From Herbaspirillum sp. meg3 (GTDB lineage Bacteria; Pseudomonadota; Gammaproteobacteria; Burkholderiales; Burkholderiaceae_D): DNA of 64,000 nt. The notes under the pieces are model-generated. The model did not search any database. It worked only from the letters and a program-made list of their open reading frames with translations, and had not been told where the DNA came from. Location: NCBI RefSeq assembly GCF_002257565.1, contig NZ_CP022736.1:186001-250000 (forward strand). Direction: 5' to 3'. Each line of letters begins with the position of its first letter. Position 1 is the first letter of the stretch. Made by a program: the position numbers and the translations under genes. Shown piece after piece: positions 35,106-42,991 of the stretch.

Positions 35106-35921
35106 TCAGCAAGCCGGCAAAGCCAGCGCCTGCAAAATTTCTCCGGTTTTTGAATCCTGGACGAAGGCGGCAACACCGAGATTGCTCACGTCGGCATGTT
35201 TGCCGTCGCGCCCGACGGGCAGCTTGAAGATGTCCGCGATGGCGGTTTTGCCATCCAGATAAATCGGACCTTTCCATTGGCGCACGACATAATCATGCTG
35301 CAAGGTGGCACCGTTATTTTCGCCTGCCGAGACCTTGTTGCTCAGGCGATTTTCGTACACGGCCACGTACGCTTGCGGTGCGGCAGATCCTGTTTTGTGT
35401 CCGTCGATTGCAGAGAACTCCGCCTCGATCTTGATGCGGTTGTCGGTAGCAGGTGTCCATGTGAGATGGATATTGGCGGCAGCCGGTTTGGCGTTGATGG
35501 CCTTCATCGCCGAGCGGAATTCTTCTTCGCTGCGCCAGTTGCGGAATTCCCGGCCATTCACGAATAGTTCAGGCGTGTACGAAAAACGGGTGGTGCCAAG
35601 CCGCGTCAATTGTTCTTGCCGCTCTGTGAAGATGTGCTGCGAAAATACATCTCGCCAGCCAAGGCTGTCCCAATAGTCCACATGCAATGCAAGCGGCACG
35701 ATATCGCGATCGGTGGTGTTGCGCGTATCGATCCGGCGCAGCCAGCGATCGGCCGGGGGACAGCTGTTGCAACCTTCGGAGGTGTACAGCTCCACCAACG
35801 CGAGGCGATGCGCGGGACTCTGCTTTTCACATTGGGCAGCAGAAGCAGCAGAAGCAGCAGAGGAGGTGAGCAGCGCCGTCATCGCATGAAAGGCGGCGAG
35901 CAAATAGGTTGAGGTTTTCAT
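35106..35921 (-). CDS. DUF1223 family exported thioredoxin-like protein
   Basis: A 271-residue protein with a signal peptide (about residues 1-28). The DUF1223 start VELYTSEGCNSCPPADRWLRR carries a CxxC pair (CNSC), and the HVDYWDSLGWRDVFS segment follows. The family adopts a thioredoxin-like fold, and its function is undefined; a periplasmic thiol role is plausible. It is on the same strand as the LLM gene. Confidence 0.85.
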   Translation of the reverse strand: MKTSTYLLAAFHAMTALLTSSAASAASAAQCEKQSPAHRLALVELYTSEGCNSCPPADRWLRRIDTRNTTDRDIVPLALHVDYWDSLGWRDVFSQHIFTERQEQLTRLGTTRFSYTPELFVNGREFRNWRSEEEFRSAMKAINAKPAAANIHLTWTPATDNRIKIEAEFSAIDGHKTGSAAPQAYVAVYENRLSNKVSAGENNGATLQHDYVVRQWKGPIYLDGKTAIADIFKLPVGRDGKHADVSNLGVAAFVQDSKTGEILQALALPAC

Positions 35922-36271
35922 ATTTCATAATCCGTTGTCTGCACCTTCAGTAGTCGCTGGGCATCGTCGATTCATTACATCGATCATGACAAAGCGATGA
36001 CCCGGCCACGCAATTGCTGTCATTCAGCAAAGAGAATCGGCATTGCTCATCCAGCAGGATGTAAAGACCGCTCCGCGCAAACGCAGCATGCGTCCCCATA
36101 TCAGCTTGTTGAATACCTGATATGCGTTAATTAAATCACTGCAAGTCCTTCCTTTTTATTTCTTTACGGCTATATTTCCCTCACAAAGAAAAAATTTTGC
36201 AGTGCGTCATTTTTGTTATTTTCATAGACGCACACCGAGTTAAAACACAACGGGAAATCTGAGAGGCTCAC
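35922..36271. other. Intergenic region between DUF1223 and patatin-like genes
   Basis: A 350-base gap between divergent genes, AT-rich near 36140-36230. It should hold both promoters. GAGAGG at 36261-36266 is the ribosome-binding site of the patatin-like gene. No further structure was recognised. Confidence 0.45.
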
Positions 36272-37459
36272 ATGACCAATCAGTATAGGGCGGGAAAAAA
36301 AGCATTGGTGATCGGTGGCGGTGCGCCGAACTCCACATTGATTGCCGGCGCATTGACGGCATTTCTGGATGAAGGTGTCGAATTCGATGTCATCTCCGCT
36401 TCGGGGGCGGGCGTGCTGATGGGCTTGTTGTATCAGGCTCCTCTGGAATGTTCGCCGCGCGAAGCGTTGATGCGCTGGGCCGAGTCCGGTGTGGCCGACA
36501 GTATCTACAAGATGTTCCCTGTCAACTACAAGATCTTCAAGAAGCCGGGACAGGAGGCACGCAGCTTCCGCGACAACGTGCCGTCGCAGATGCCTCCCAT
36601 GCCTGGTATGCCCAATATGCCGACCATGCCGACCATGCCGACCATGCCCAGCATGGCATCGATGCCCGGCATGCCGAACATGTCCGCCATGGCGGCCGGT
36701 TATCCTTTCCTTGACGTCTTCACACAGCGTTTCGCCGAAGCCTCCGGCGCATGGAACGACTGGATGCATCTGATGCTGTCGGCCATGTCGCCGTCGGATC
36801 TGTCGTCCAAGAGCCTCGGCCTGTGTGCGCATCATCCTTTCCTGGAGCAGTCGATCGACTTCGACGCCATCGCGCGCATGAAGCCGGACTTCTACATCAA
36901 CGCCTACAACATGAGCAAGGGCGAGATGCAGATCTGGGACAAGAAAGAGATTGCGCCTATCCACGTGCGCGCCGCCTTGTCGTTCCCCTTCTTGTATCCG
37001 CCGACGGAAATCGACGGTGACGATTACATCGAAGGCGCAGCACTCGACACGCTCAACTTCGATCCTCTGTTGTCCACCTCCGGCAAGCATGCCGACGTCG
37101 AAACGCTGGTCGTTCTCGACATCCTCGGTGAAGACCGTCTGATCCGCAAACCACGCAATCTGTACGACGCCTGGGTGCGCTCCATCATCACGCCATTGGT
37201 AAAGATTTCGAAATCCGAAATGCGTTTGTTCGAGTTGGAACATAACACGCATCCTGAAACCGGCGAGCCCTTGCGTCGTCTGCTGAAGGTCGATCTGATG
37301 AGCGGCATTCCGGACGAGCACTGGCCGGAAGTATTGGACTGGTCGTCGTCGAACATGCAGTTGCTCTTTGATGTCGGCTATCGTGCCGGACAGAAGTTCT
37401 GTCGTGAGCATGGCGAGTCTTTGCAGGATGCTTTCGAGGGTACTTCCATCGCAGCATGA
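36272..37459 (+). CDS. Patatin-like phospholipase family protein with Met-Pro repeat insert
   Basis: A 395-residue protein with no signal peptide. The oxyanion loop reads IGGGAPN and the nucleophile elbow reads ISASGAGVL (Ser44), in place of the usual GxSxG. The later EGAAL is at the site of the catalytic DG(A/G) motif, so Glu replaces Asp. Between about residues 107 and 140 is an insert of Met-Pro-x triplets (such as MPTMPTMP). Activity is therefore uncertain. The rest of the fold (HPFLEQSIDFDAI, AALSFPFLYPP) matches patatins of the cytosolic bacterial type. It is a monocistronic gene behind GAGAGG. Confidence 0.8.
   Translation: MTNQYRAGKKALVIGGGAPNSTLIAGALTAFLDEGVEFDVISASGAGVLMGLLYQAPLECSPREALMRWAESGVADSIYKMFPVNYKIFKKPGQEARSFRDNVPSQMPPMPGMPNMPTMPTMPTMPSMASMPGMPNMSAMAAGYPFLDVFTQRFAEASGAWNDWMHLMLSAMSPSDLSSKSLGLCAHHPFLEQSIDFDAIARMKPDFYINAYNMSKGEMQIWDKKEIAPIHVRAALSFPFLYPPTEIDGDDYIEGAALDTLNFDPLLSTSGKHADVETLVVLDILGEDRLIRKPRNLYDAWVRSIITPLVKISKSEMRLFELEHNTHPETGEPLRRLLKVDLMSGIPDEHWPEVLDWSSSNMQLLFDVGYRAGQKFCREHGESLQDAFEGTSIAA
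36617..36652 (+). repeat. In-frame 9-bp tandem repeat in patatin-like gene
   Basis: ATGCCGACC occurs three times in tandem (36617, 36626, 36635), followed by ATGCCCAGC. It encodes Met-Pro-Thr units. Slippage would change length by whole triplets of residues without shifting frame. Confidence 0.85.
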
Positions 37460-37735
37460 ACACTCGCTGCACCGTGCACCCTGAACACTTTCATCTCTGA
37501 TTTACCTGCATACCTGATTCATCAGGCCGTAACACAGCGCCGCTAACATGCTTGTCCCGCGAGTTGAGGGGGAGGATGCCGGCGGCGCGGCAGTTTCTGC
37601 CAACACATTTGCCAGCCTGCAACTTCGCTGTTCGTACCGGAAGATTGACGCAAAGACGTACAGGAAGAAACAACGCCAGCCCCGGGGCCAACGTAGCTTC
37701 GGATCCCATCCACTTTATAGAAAAACGACACGACC

Positions 37736-39397
37736 ATGACAATCACCAAACGCCTTCTTCTCACCTTGTCGGTGGCCCTGCTGGCTCTCCTCTTCGTCGG
37801 CATCGACGGCCTCGTGCAGCTGCAGCGCGCACAGGTGCGTTTCGATACCGTGCAAAACCGTATCATTCCCAGCATCAGCGGCTTGAACGCCGCCAAAGGC
37901 TTTCTCGCGGACACCCGCCTGGCCGGCTACCGCTTGTCGGTGTTTTCCAACCTGAGCGACAAGACGGCGCTGGACAAAGCCGTGGCCGACGCCAACAAGG
38001 CGTTTGACGATGTGGTCGCCAAGTACGCGAAAGACCAGATCTACGATGAAACCGACAGCAAGATGCTCGAAGCCGACAAGGCCAACATGGAAGCCTATCG
38101 TAAAGCGCTGATTCCATTCTTCGCTGCAGCGCATGCAGGCGACATGGACGGTGTGCGCGCTACATTGATGGCCGGCACTCCATTGGCGGTTTCGGCTGCA
38201 GGCGTCAAGAAAGGCATCGACGACCACATCGCCTACAACAGCAAACTGGTCGATGACGTGCGCGCGGAAAGCGTTGCCGCTTACGAGTTCGCATTCAAGA
38301 GCATGGTTGCCGTCATCGTCGTGGCGATTCTGTTCACCGGCACACTGGCGCTGACCTTGTATCGCAATATCAGCGGCAGCCTGCGTAACATCAAGAACAC
38401 CTTTGAAGAAATCAGCGCCTCGCTGGATTTGTCCAAGCCGATGCACGTCGAGCGCATGGATGAAATCGGCCATGCCGCCACTGCCTTTAACAAATTGCGC
38501 GTACGTATCGTCGACGTGATCGGCACCGTTCGCACCTCGACGGATTCGGTCAGCGTCGCCGCCAAGCAGATCGCCGTCGGCAACACCGACTTGTCGTCGC
38601 GCACCGAACAGCAAGCCGCTTCGCTGGAAGAAACCGCATCGAGCCTTGAACAGTTGACATCGGTCGTCAAGCAAAACACCGAGAACGCCAAGCAAGCCAA
38701 TCAGCTCGCGCTGTCGGCATCGAACATCGCTTCGCAAGGAGGCGACGTGGTGCGTCAGGTGGTCGATACCATGAACTCGATCAATGACTCGTCCCGCAAG
38801 ATCGTCGACATCATCAGCGTGATTGACGGCATCGCCTTCCAGACCAACATTCTGGCGCTGAACGCCGCCGTGGAAGCGGCGCGTGCCGGCGAACAAGGCC
38901 GCGGCTTTGCGGTGGTGGCGTCTGAAGTGCGCAGCCTGGCGCAGCGTTCGGCAGCAGCGGCCAAAGAAATCAAGACTCTGATCGACGACTCCGTCGACAA
39001 GGTCGGTTCGGGCAGCAAGCTGGTGCAGCAAGCGGGTACGACCATGAGCGACATCGTCAACAGTGTGCAAAAAGTCACTGACATCGTCGGCGAGATCGCC
39101 AGCGCCAGCGAAGAACAAAGCAGCGGCATCAGCCAGGTCAATCAGGCTGTTTCGCAAATGGACGACGTCACGCAGCAAAACGCCGCACTGGTGGAAGAAG
39201 CTGCCGCCGCCGCGCAGGCATTGCAAGATCAGGCCGAGACGCTGGAACAGGTGGTCAGTGTATTCAAGCTCGATGCCGCACGCATCGTGACGACTGCAGC
39301 GGCGTTGTCATCCAAGCGCGCCATCGATATCACACCGTCGACAGCACGCCTGAGTTCATCGGAACTGCATCGCATCGAACATGAGATTGACGCCTGA
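37736..39397 (+). CDS. Methyl-accepting chemotaxis protein
   Basis: A 553-residue chemoreceptor with a first helix at about residues 7-25, a four-helix-bundle ligand domain, a second helix near 185-205, HAMP (RNISGSLRNIKNTFEEIS) and the signalling domain with IDGIAFQTNILALNAAVE. The hairpin tip and adaptation region are almost identical in sequence to those of the receptor at 28562, whereas the sensor domains differ. The NWETF tail is missing. A bidirectional terminator follows. Confidence 0.93.
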   Translation: MTITKRLLLTLSVALLALLFVGIDGLVQLQRAQVRFDTVQNRIIPSISGLNAAKGFLADTRLAGYRLSVFSNLSDKTALDKAVADANKAFDDVVAKYAKDQIYDETDSKMLEADKANMEAYRKALIPFFAAAHAGDMDGVRATLMAGTPLAVSAAGVKKGIDDHIAYNSKLVDDVRAESVAAYEFAFKSMVAVIVVAILFTGTLALTLYRNISGSLRNIKNTFEEISASLDLSKPMHVERMDEIGHAATAFNKLRVRIVDVIGTVRTSTDSVSVAAKQIAVGNTDLSSRTEQQAASLEETASSLEQLTSVVKQNTENAKQANQLALSASNIASQGGDVVRQVVDTMNSINDSSRKIVDIISVIDGIAFQTNILALNAAVEAARAGEQGRGFAVVASEVRSLAQRSAAAAKEIKTLIDDSVDKVGSGSKLVQQAGTTMSDIVNSVQKVTDIVGEIASASEEQSSGISQVNQAVSQMDDVTQQNAALVEEAAAAAQALQDQAETLEQVVSVFKLDAARIVTTAAALSSKRAIDITPSTARLSSSELHRIEHEIDA

Positions 39398-39454
39398 TGT
39401 TGCTGATGTTGCAGCTGAACGATTAAGCTTGTGCGGTAGTAGCGCGCAATGAAT

Positions 39455-39488
39455 AAAAAGACCGCACGCTTGCACGTGCGGTCTTTTT
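39455..39488. terminator. Bidirectional terminator
   Basis: AAAAAGACCGCACG (39455-39468) is fully complementary to CGTGCGGTCTTTTT (39475-39488), with loop CTTGCA. T runs occur on both strands. It separates the chemoreceptor from the convergent flavin reductase gene. Confidence 0.92.
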
Positions 39489-39503
39489 GTTTGACTTGCC
39501 GGA

Positions 39504-40055
39504 TTACAGATTCTGAGTGACGAAACGTCCGCGCCGGCTGAGATGTTTTCCTGCAGCCATGAATTCGCCATCGCCGGTGTAGTGAACCGTCTGCGGATGT
39601 TTCGGGCTCGCAGCCGCATGCGCCTTGACCACTTCAAAGATGAAATAGTTATAGGTATCGATCAGGCAGTCGTCGTAGAGTTTGCATTCGAGATTGACAA
39701 AGCAATCATCAATCAACGGCGCCCTAACCTTGCTCGCTGCGCTGGTCGTCAGACCGAAGCGGCTGAACTTGTCGACTTCGGCGCCGGAGCAATTGCCGAT
39801 ATCGACCACGGTGTCGATCATCTCGACCGTGGGGATATTGATGACGCATTCGCGGCTGCTGCGGATCAGTTCAAAACTGTGATTGCCGGAGGCGATGATA
39901 CAGCCGACCAGCGACGGTGTGAATTCCATCACCGTGTGCCAGCCCAGTGTCATGACATCGGTTTCATCCTGCCAGCGCGATGTCACCAATACGATCGGCC
40001 CCGGTTCCAGATAGTGACGTATGTTGGCGACGGGATAGTCGAGTTTCTTGCTCAT
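39504..40055 (-). CDS. Flavin reductase-like protein (split-barrel)
   Basis: A 183-residue protein of the flavin reductase domain family. Seen are PIVLVTSRWQDETDVMTLGWHTVMEFTPSLVGCII (in parts), ASGNHSFELIRSSRECVINIP and a C-terminal GDGEFMAAGKHLSRRG. These fit FMN-binding split-barrel proteins that reduce flavin with NAD(P)H, often as partners of two-component monooxygenases. No such partner is adjacent; the LLM monooxygenase at 34062 is 4.5 kb away. Confidence 0.85.
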   Translation of the reverse strand: MSKKLDYPVANIRHYLEPGPIVLVTSRWQDETDVMTLGWHTVMEFTPSLVGCIIASGNHSFELIRSSRECVINIPTVEMIDTVVDIGNCSGAEVDKFSRFGLTTSAASKVRAPLIDDCFVNLECKLYDDCLIDTYNYFIFEVVKAHAAASPKHPQTVHYTGDGEFMAAGKHLSRRGRFVTQNL

Positions 40056-40180
40056 AGCGAATCACCATTGCGCACGATGACGCGTGTTGAAGGTGATCCA
40101 TTTTATGTCCGCCGCCGACAAGATTTCTGTAGGACAAAATCTCATTTCAACGCTGTTTGGGCAGGTAAATGTGCATTCCG

Positions 40181-40210
40181 TTATCCATCGGATAAGTAAG
40201 TTGTTATCCG
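40181..40210. promoter_or_regulatory. Operator-like TTATCC/GGATAA repeats
   Basis: TTATCC (40181-40186), GGATAA (40190-40195) and TTATCC (40204-40209) alternate in orientation. CGGATAA and TTATCCG (40189-40195, 40204-40210) form a perfect 7-bp dyad. It lies about 130 bases upstream of the flavin reductase start and could bind a repressor or activator of that gene. Confidence 0.4.
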
Positions 40211-40354
40211 ATTATGCCAATCCGGCAATGCCGGCGGGGTCAGCGTCATGGATGATGGGTTTGTCACGCGCGTGCGGTGCGACCATGGCGTAAAGGAAAC
40301 GGCCGGGTGGCGGCAGATTGCTCTGCTCACCGTCCCGGCCGTGGTGTCGCTCAT

Positions 40355-40375
40355 TAGTTGCTAGTTGCTAGTTGC
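40355..40375. repeat. 7-bp tandem repeat TAGTTGC, three copies
   Basis: Three exact copies of TAGTTGC lie just downstream of the Tyr/Pro-rich gene stop, followed by the related TCGCTAG and CGTTCGC. Confidence 0.8.
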
Positions 40376-40410
40376 TCGCTAGTCGTTCGCTAAGCTGCTG
40401 CGATCAGAGA

Positions 40411-40779
40411 TTAACGGGTGTAATAGACGTCGCGGTATTCGCGGCGATATTCACGATAGACCGGACGTTCGCGATATTCCCGTTCCACATACACAGGTGC
40501 CGGACGCACATAGACCGGAGCAGGCTGATAATAGACTTGCTGCGGCGCCTGGTAATACACAGGCTGCGGCGCAGGCTGGTACACCTGTTGTGGAGGCGCA
40601 TAGCTTGGGCCGGAATTGGCGTTGGCGATCACCGTACCGATCGCAACTGCGCCGATGATGCCGGCGGCAATGGCTAGACCGTTGTTGCCGCCGCGGTCAT
40701 GTGCGGAGGCGGAAGTCGATACCGACGCTGCCAGTACTGCAGTGATCAGCAGGGCGGGGAGTATTTTTTTGGTGATCAT
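40411..40779 (-). CDS. Small exported Tyr/Pro-rich (PXPV-type) protein
   Basis: A 122-residue protein. The signal peptide ends near ASVSTSASA, then a Gly-rich hydrophobic stretch (LAIAAGIIGAVAIGTVIA) resembles a glycine-zipper segment. The C-terminal half is a run of Pro, Tyr, Val and Gln repeats (YQPAPQPVYY, QVYYQPAPVYV), ending in Arg/Tyr/Glu-rich REYRREYRDVYYTR. Related proteins are common but uncharacterised in Burkholderiales, and an envelope location is likely. It is monocistronic. Confidence 0.82.
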   Translation of the reverse strand: MITKKILPALLITAVLAASVSTSASAHDRGGNNGLAIAAGIIGAVAIGTVIANANSGPSYAPPQQVYQPAPQPVYYQAPQQVYYQPAPVYVRPAPVYVEREYRERPVYREYRREYRDVYYTR

Positions 40780-40957
40780 GATGATGTCCTTTCAGGTGAG
40801 GCGCATCTGATTTGTCGCCACGATTCAAATATAGGGCATTTCGGCTGCCGTGAAAGGCTTGGCATTACTTGCTTACAATTCTTACCAAGTTGGTGATTTC
40901 GGTTGTTTTCCCCGTTAACCTGCCCGCCGGCGGCCTTCATATTAAAATGCACGACCG

Positions 40958-40975
40958 GCTTTCCTGCAGGAAAGC
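40958..40975. promoter_or_regulatory. Perfect 18-bp palindrome upstream of DMT transporter
   Basis: GCTTTCCTGCAGGAAAGC is perfectly two-fold symmetric and ends 20 bases before the transporter start codon. Its position would suit a repressor blocking transcription or a hairpin in the leader. No regulator gene is adjacent. Confidence 0.6.
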
Positions 40976-40995
40976 TCAACCTCTCTCCCTATCCG

Positions 40996-41943
40996 ATGAA
41001 TTACACCCCCGGCCGCATGATGGCCTATGTCTGTCTGGCGCTGAGCATGTCCATGGTCGGCGCTTACGTTGCGCTCACCAAGCCGTTGGCGGCGGCACTG
41101 CCGGTGTTCCTGCTGGCGTGGCTGCGTTTCGGCATCGGCGCCGTCGCCATGATCCGCTGGCTGAAGAAACCCGGCAGCGAAGCGCCGCTCACGCCACGTA
41201 CGCGCCTGCTGGTGTTTTTGGAATCCTTCCTCGGCAATTTTCTCTTCACGATCTGCATGATCAGCGGTGTCAGCATGACGAGCGCGGTTTCGGCCGGCGT
41301 CATCATGTCGGTGATCCCCGCGGTGGTCGCCTTGATGAGTTGGATCTTCCTGCGTGAACGCATCGGCTTGCGCGTCTGGCTGGCGGTTGCCTGTGGAGCG
41401 CTTGGCATCGGTTTGCTGTCGCTGGCGAAGAGTCCGCATGCGCCGGGACTCGACAGCGCCGGTGATGTAGAAGCGCATCAGGCCTGGCTCGGCAATCTGC
41501 TGGTGTTCGCCGCCGTGCTGTGCGAAGCCTCGTACGCCGTCATCGGCAAGAGGCTTACTGCCGTCCTCAGCCCCAAGCGCATCAGCTCGATCATCAACTT
41601 GTGGGGCCTGATCCTGATGACGCCGATGGGGTTTTACACGGCGCTGCACTTCAATTTCGGCGGCGTGCACAAAGGCATTTGGCTGCTATTGCTGTTCTAT
41701 GCATTGGCCGCAAGCGTCTGGAGCGTCTGGCTGTGGATGACCGGTCTTAAATCGATCCCCGCTTCGCGTGCCGGTGTATTCACTGTGATGCTGCCCGTCA
41801 GCACGGCACTGGTCGGTGTGTTGGCGCTCGGTGAACAACTGACCATGATCCAACTCGCCGCCTTTGCGGTTGCGCTGATCGGGATGTTGCTGGTGACAGT
41901 GCCGGGAAAGTCCTCGGTGGATACGTCGGGCGCGGCACACTGA
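40996..41943 (+). CDS. EamA-family (DMT superfamily) transporter
   Basis: A 315-residue, ten-helix permease with two EamA repeats (about residues 10-140 and 165-300). Seen are SMSMVGAYVALTKPLAAALP, VSAGVIMSVIPAVVALMSW and the C-terminal TVMLPVSTALVGVLALGE. Family members export amino acids or metabolites; the substrate is unknown. An upstream in-frame ORF start was rejected because MNYTPGRMM aligns with the usual start of the first helix. The GIY-YIG-like gene follows after 7 bases. Confidence 0.88.
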   Translation: MNYTPGRMMAYVCLALSMSMVGAYVALTKPLAAALPVFLLAWLRFGIGAVAMIRWLKKPGSEAPLTPRTRLLVFLESFLGNFLFTICMISGVSMTSAVSAGVIMSVIPAVVALMSWIFLRERIGLRVWLAVACGALGIGLLSLAKSPHAPGLDSAGDVEAHQAWLGNLLVFAAVLCEASYAVIGKRLTAVLSPKRISSIINLWGLILMTPMGFYTALHFNFGGVHKGIWLLLLFYALAASVWSVWLWMTGLKSIPASRAGVFTVMLPVSTALVGVLALGEQLTMIQLAAFAVALIGMLLVTVPGKSSVDTSGAAH

Positions 41944-41950
41944 GTCCGTC

Positions 41951-42277
41951 ATGGCGCGCCGCTATCACTACTCCGTCTATGTCATCGAACTGTCGACGGA
42001 CGTGCTCTACGAGGCGCGCTTTCGCAAAGCCAATCCCGACTACGTCACGGGCAAGCCCTGCGTCTATGTCGGCATGACCGGGCTGAACGTCGATCAGCGT
42101 TTCGACAAGCACAAGGCCGGCATCCAGTCCAACCGCTTCGTGCGCGAATACGGCCTGCATCTCCTGCCCAAGCTGTACGAAATGTACAACCCCATGCCTT
42201 ACGACGGCGCACGCGATATGGAAGTCGAGCTGGCGATCGGCCTGCGTGAGGCAGGTTACGGCGTGTGGCAGGCTTGA
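41951..42277 (+). CDS. Small GIY-YIG-like domain protein
   Basis: A 108-residue protein that I do not recognise as a named gene. It has VYVIEL then VYVGMTG, which look like the GIY and YIG strands, with the following RFDKHK arginine/histidine helix and a later MEVELA glutamate. These are the expected order of catalytic elements of a GIY-YIG nuclease fold. A separate nuclease activity is not established. It is 7 bases after the DMT gene, probably in one operon with it. Confidence 0.6.
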   Translation: MARRYHYSVYVIELSTDVLYEARFRKANPDYVTGKPCVYVGMTGLNVDQRFDKHKAGIQSNRFVREYGLHLLPKLYEMYNPMPYDGARDMEVELAIGLREAGYGVWQA

Positions 42278-42313
42278 ACTGAGTTCCCGCGATTGTTCGC
42301 TATACTCGATGCC

Positions 42314-42832
42314 ATGAAAAAACTGCTTATTTCGTTTTCCGTGCTTGCCGGCTCCATGCTGATACCGCATGCCGCATTTGCCGCCGCGCCGGAAAAGACG
42401 CTCTGCACTGCCGGTGAGACGCCGCTGTTCCAATGCACGATCAAGGGCAAGCAAGTGTCCTTGTGCTCATCCGGTGGCAGCAAGGATGACGCAGGCAAGC
42501 TGCAATACCGCTTCGGTACTCCGCAAAAAATCGAGCTCAGCTATCCCGACACGCCGCAACCGGCGAACGGCAAATTCTTCAAAAGCGAGACCGGGTATTC
42601 CGGCGGTGGCGAAGAGCGCGTTCGCTTCAAGAACGGGGACTACGATTATTTCTTGTTCGAGCGCACGGTGCGTACCGGTTTCGGCAACGGTCCCAACAAT
42701 CCCGAGTTCAGTGCCGGTGTCATCACGCGGCATGGCAAGAGCGTGACCACACGTCTTTGCTCACAGGATGGTGCAATGAAACCGGCCTCGCGCACCCTGC
42801 CGGAAGAAGAATTCGAGTATCTGCCTGACTGA
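42314..42832 (+). CDS. Exported hypothetical protein
   Basis: A 172-residue protein with a signal peptide of about 24 residues (MKKLLISFSVLAGSML, cleaved near AAFAAAPEK). The mature part has four cysteines (LCTAG, FQCTIKG, LCSSGG, LCSQDG), which suggests disulfides. Sequence is rich in polar and Gly residues. I do not recognise a family with a known function. An in-frame ATG seven codons upstream was rejected since it lacks the signal-peptide start. Confidence 0.72.
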   Translation: MKKLLISFSVLAGSMLIPHAAFAAAPEKTLCTAGETPLFQCTIKGKQVSLCSSGGSKDDAGKLQYRFGTPQKIELSYPDTPQPANGKFFKSETGYSGGGEERVRFKNGDYDYFLFERTVRTGFGNGPNNPEFSAGVITRHGKSVTTRLCSQDGAMKPASRTLPEEEFEYLPD

Positions 42833-42991
42833 CCTGTAGTCATCTGATTATTAAGTTAAATAAAATAATAGACTTAGTTGTGATGAATTATATGGATTTG
42901 CGTGGGACGTACAATTCTTCCATGCTCCATGTTCGCATTGCCAATCGTCGCGGCGGGCAAGCGGCAAGAGACGACCTCAAAGGATACGACT

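Larger units (their letters stand above)
40056..40410. other. Intergenic region between flavin reductase and small exported protein
   Basis: A 355-base gap holding the repeated TTATCC/GGATAA sites (40181-40210) and the TAGTTGC tandem repeat (40355-40375). No coding sequence was supported. Confidence 0.5.

Noticed and set aside
36170..37411. 413-residue open frame antisense to the patatin-like gene, with a His-Gly-Arg repeat
   Set aside because: The repeat is only the complement of the ATGCCGACC repeat. The sense frame has family motifs and a ribosome-binding site.
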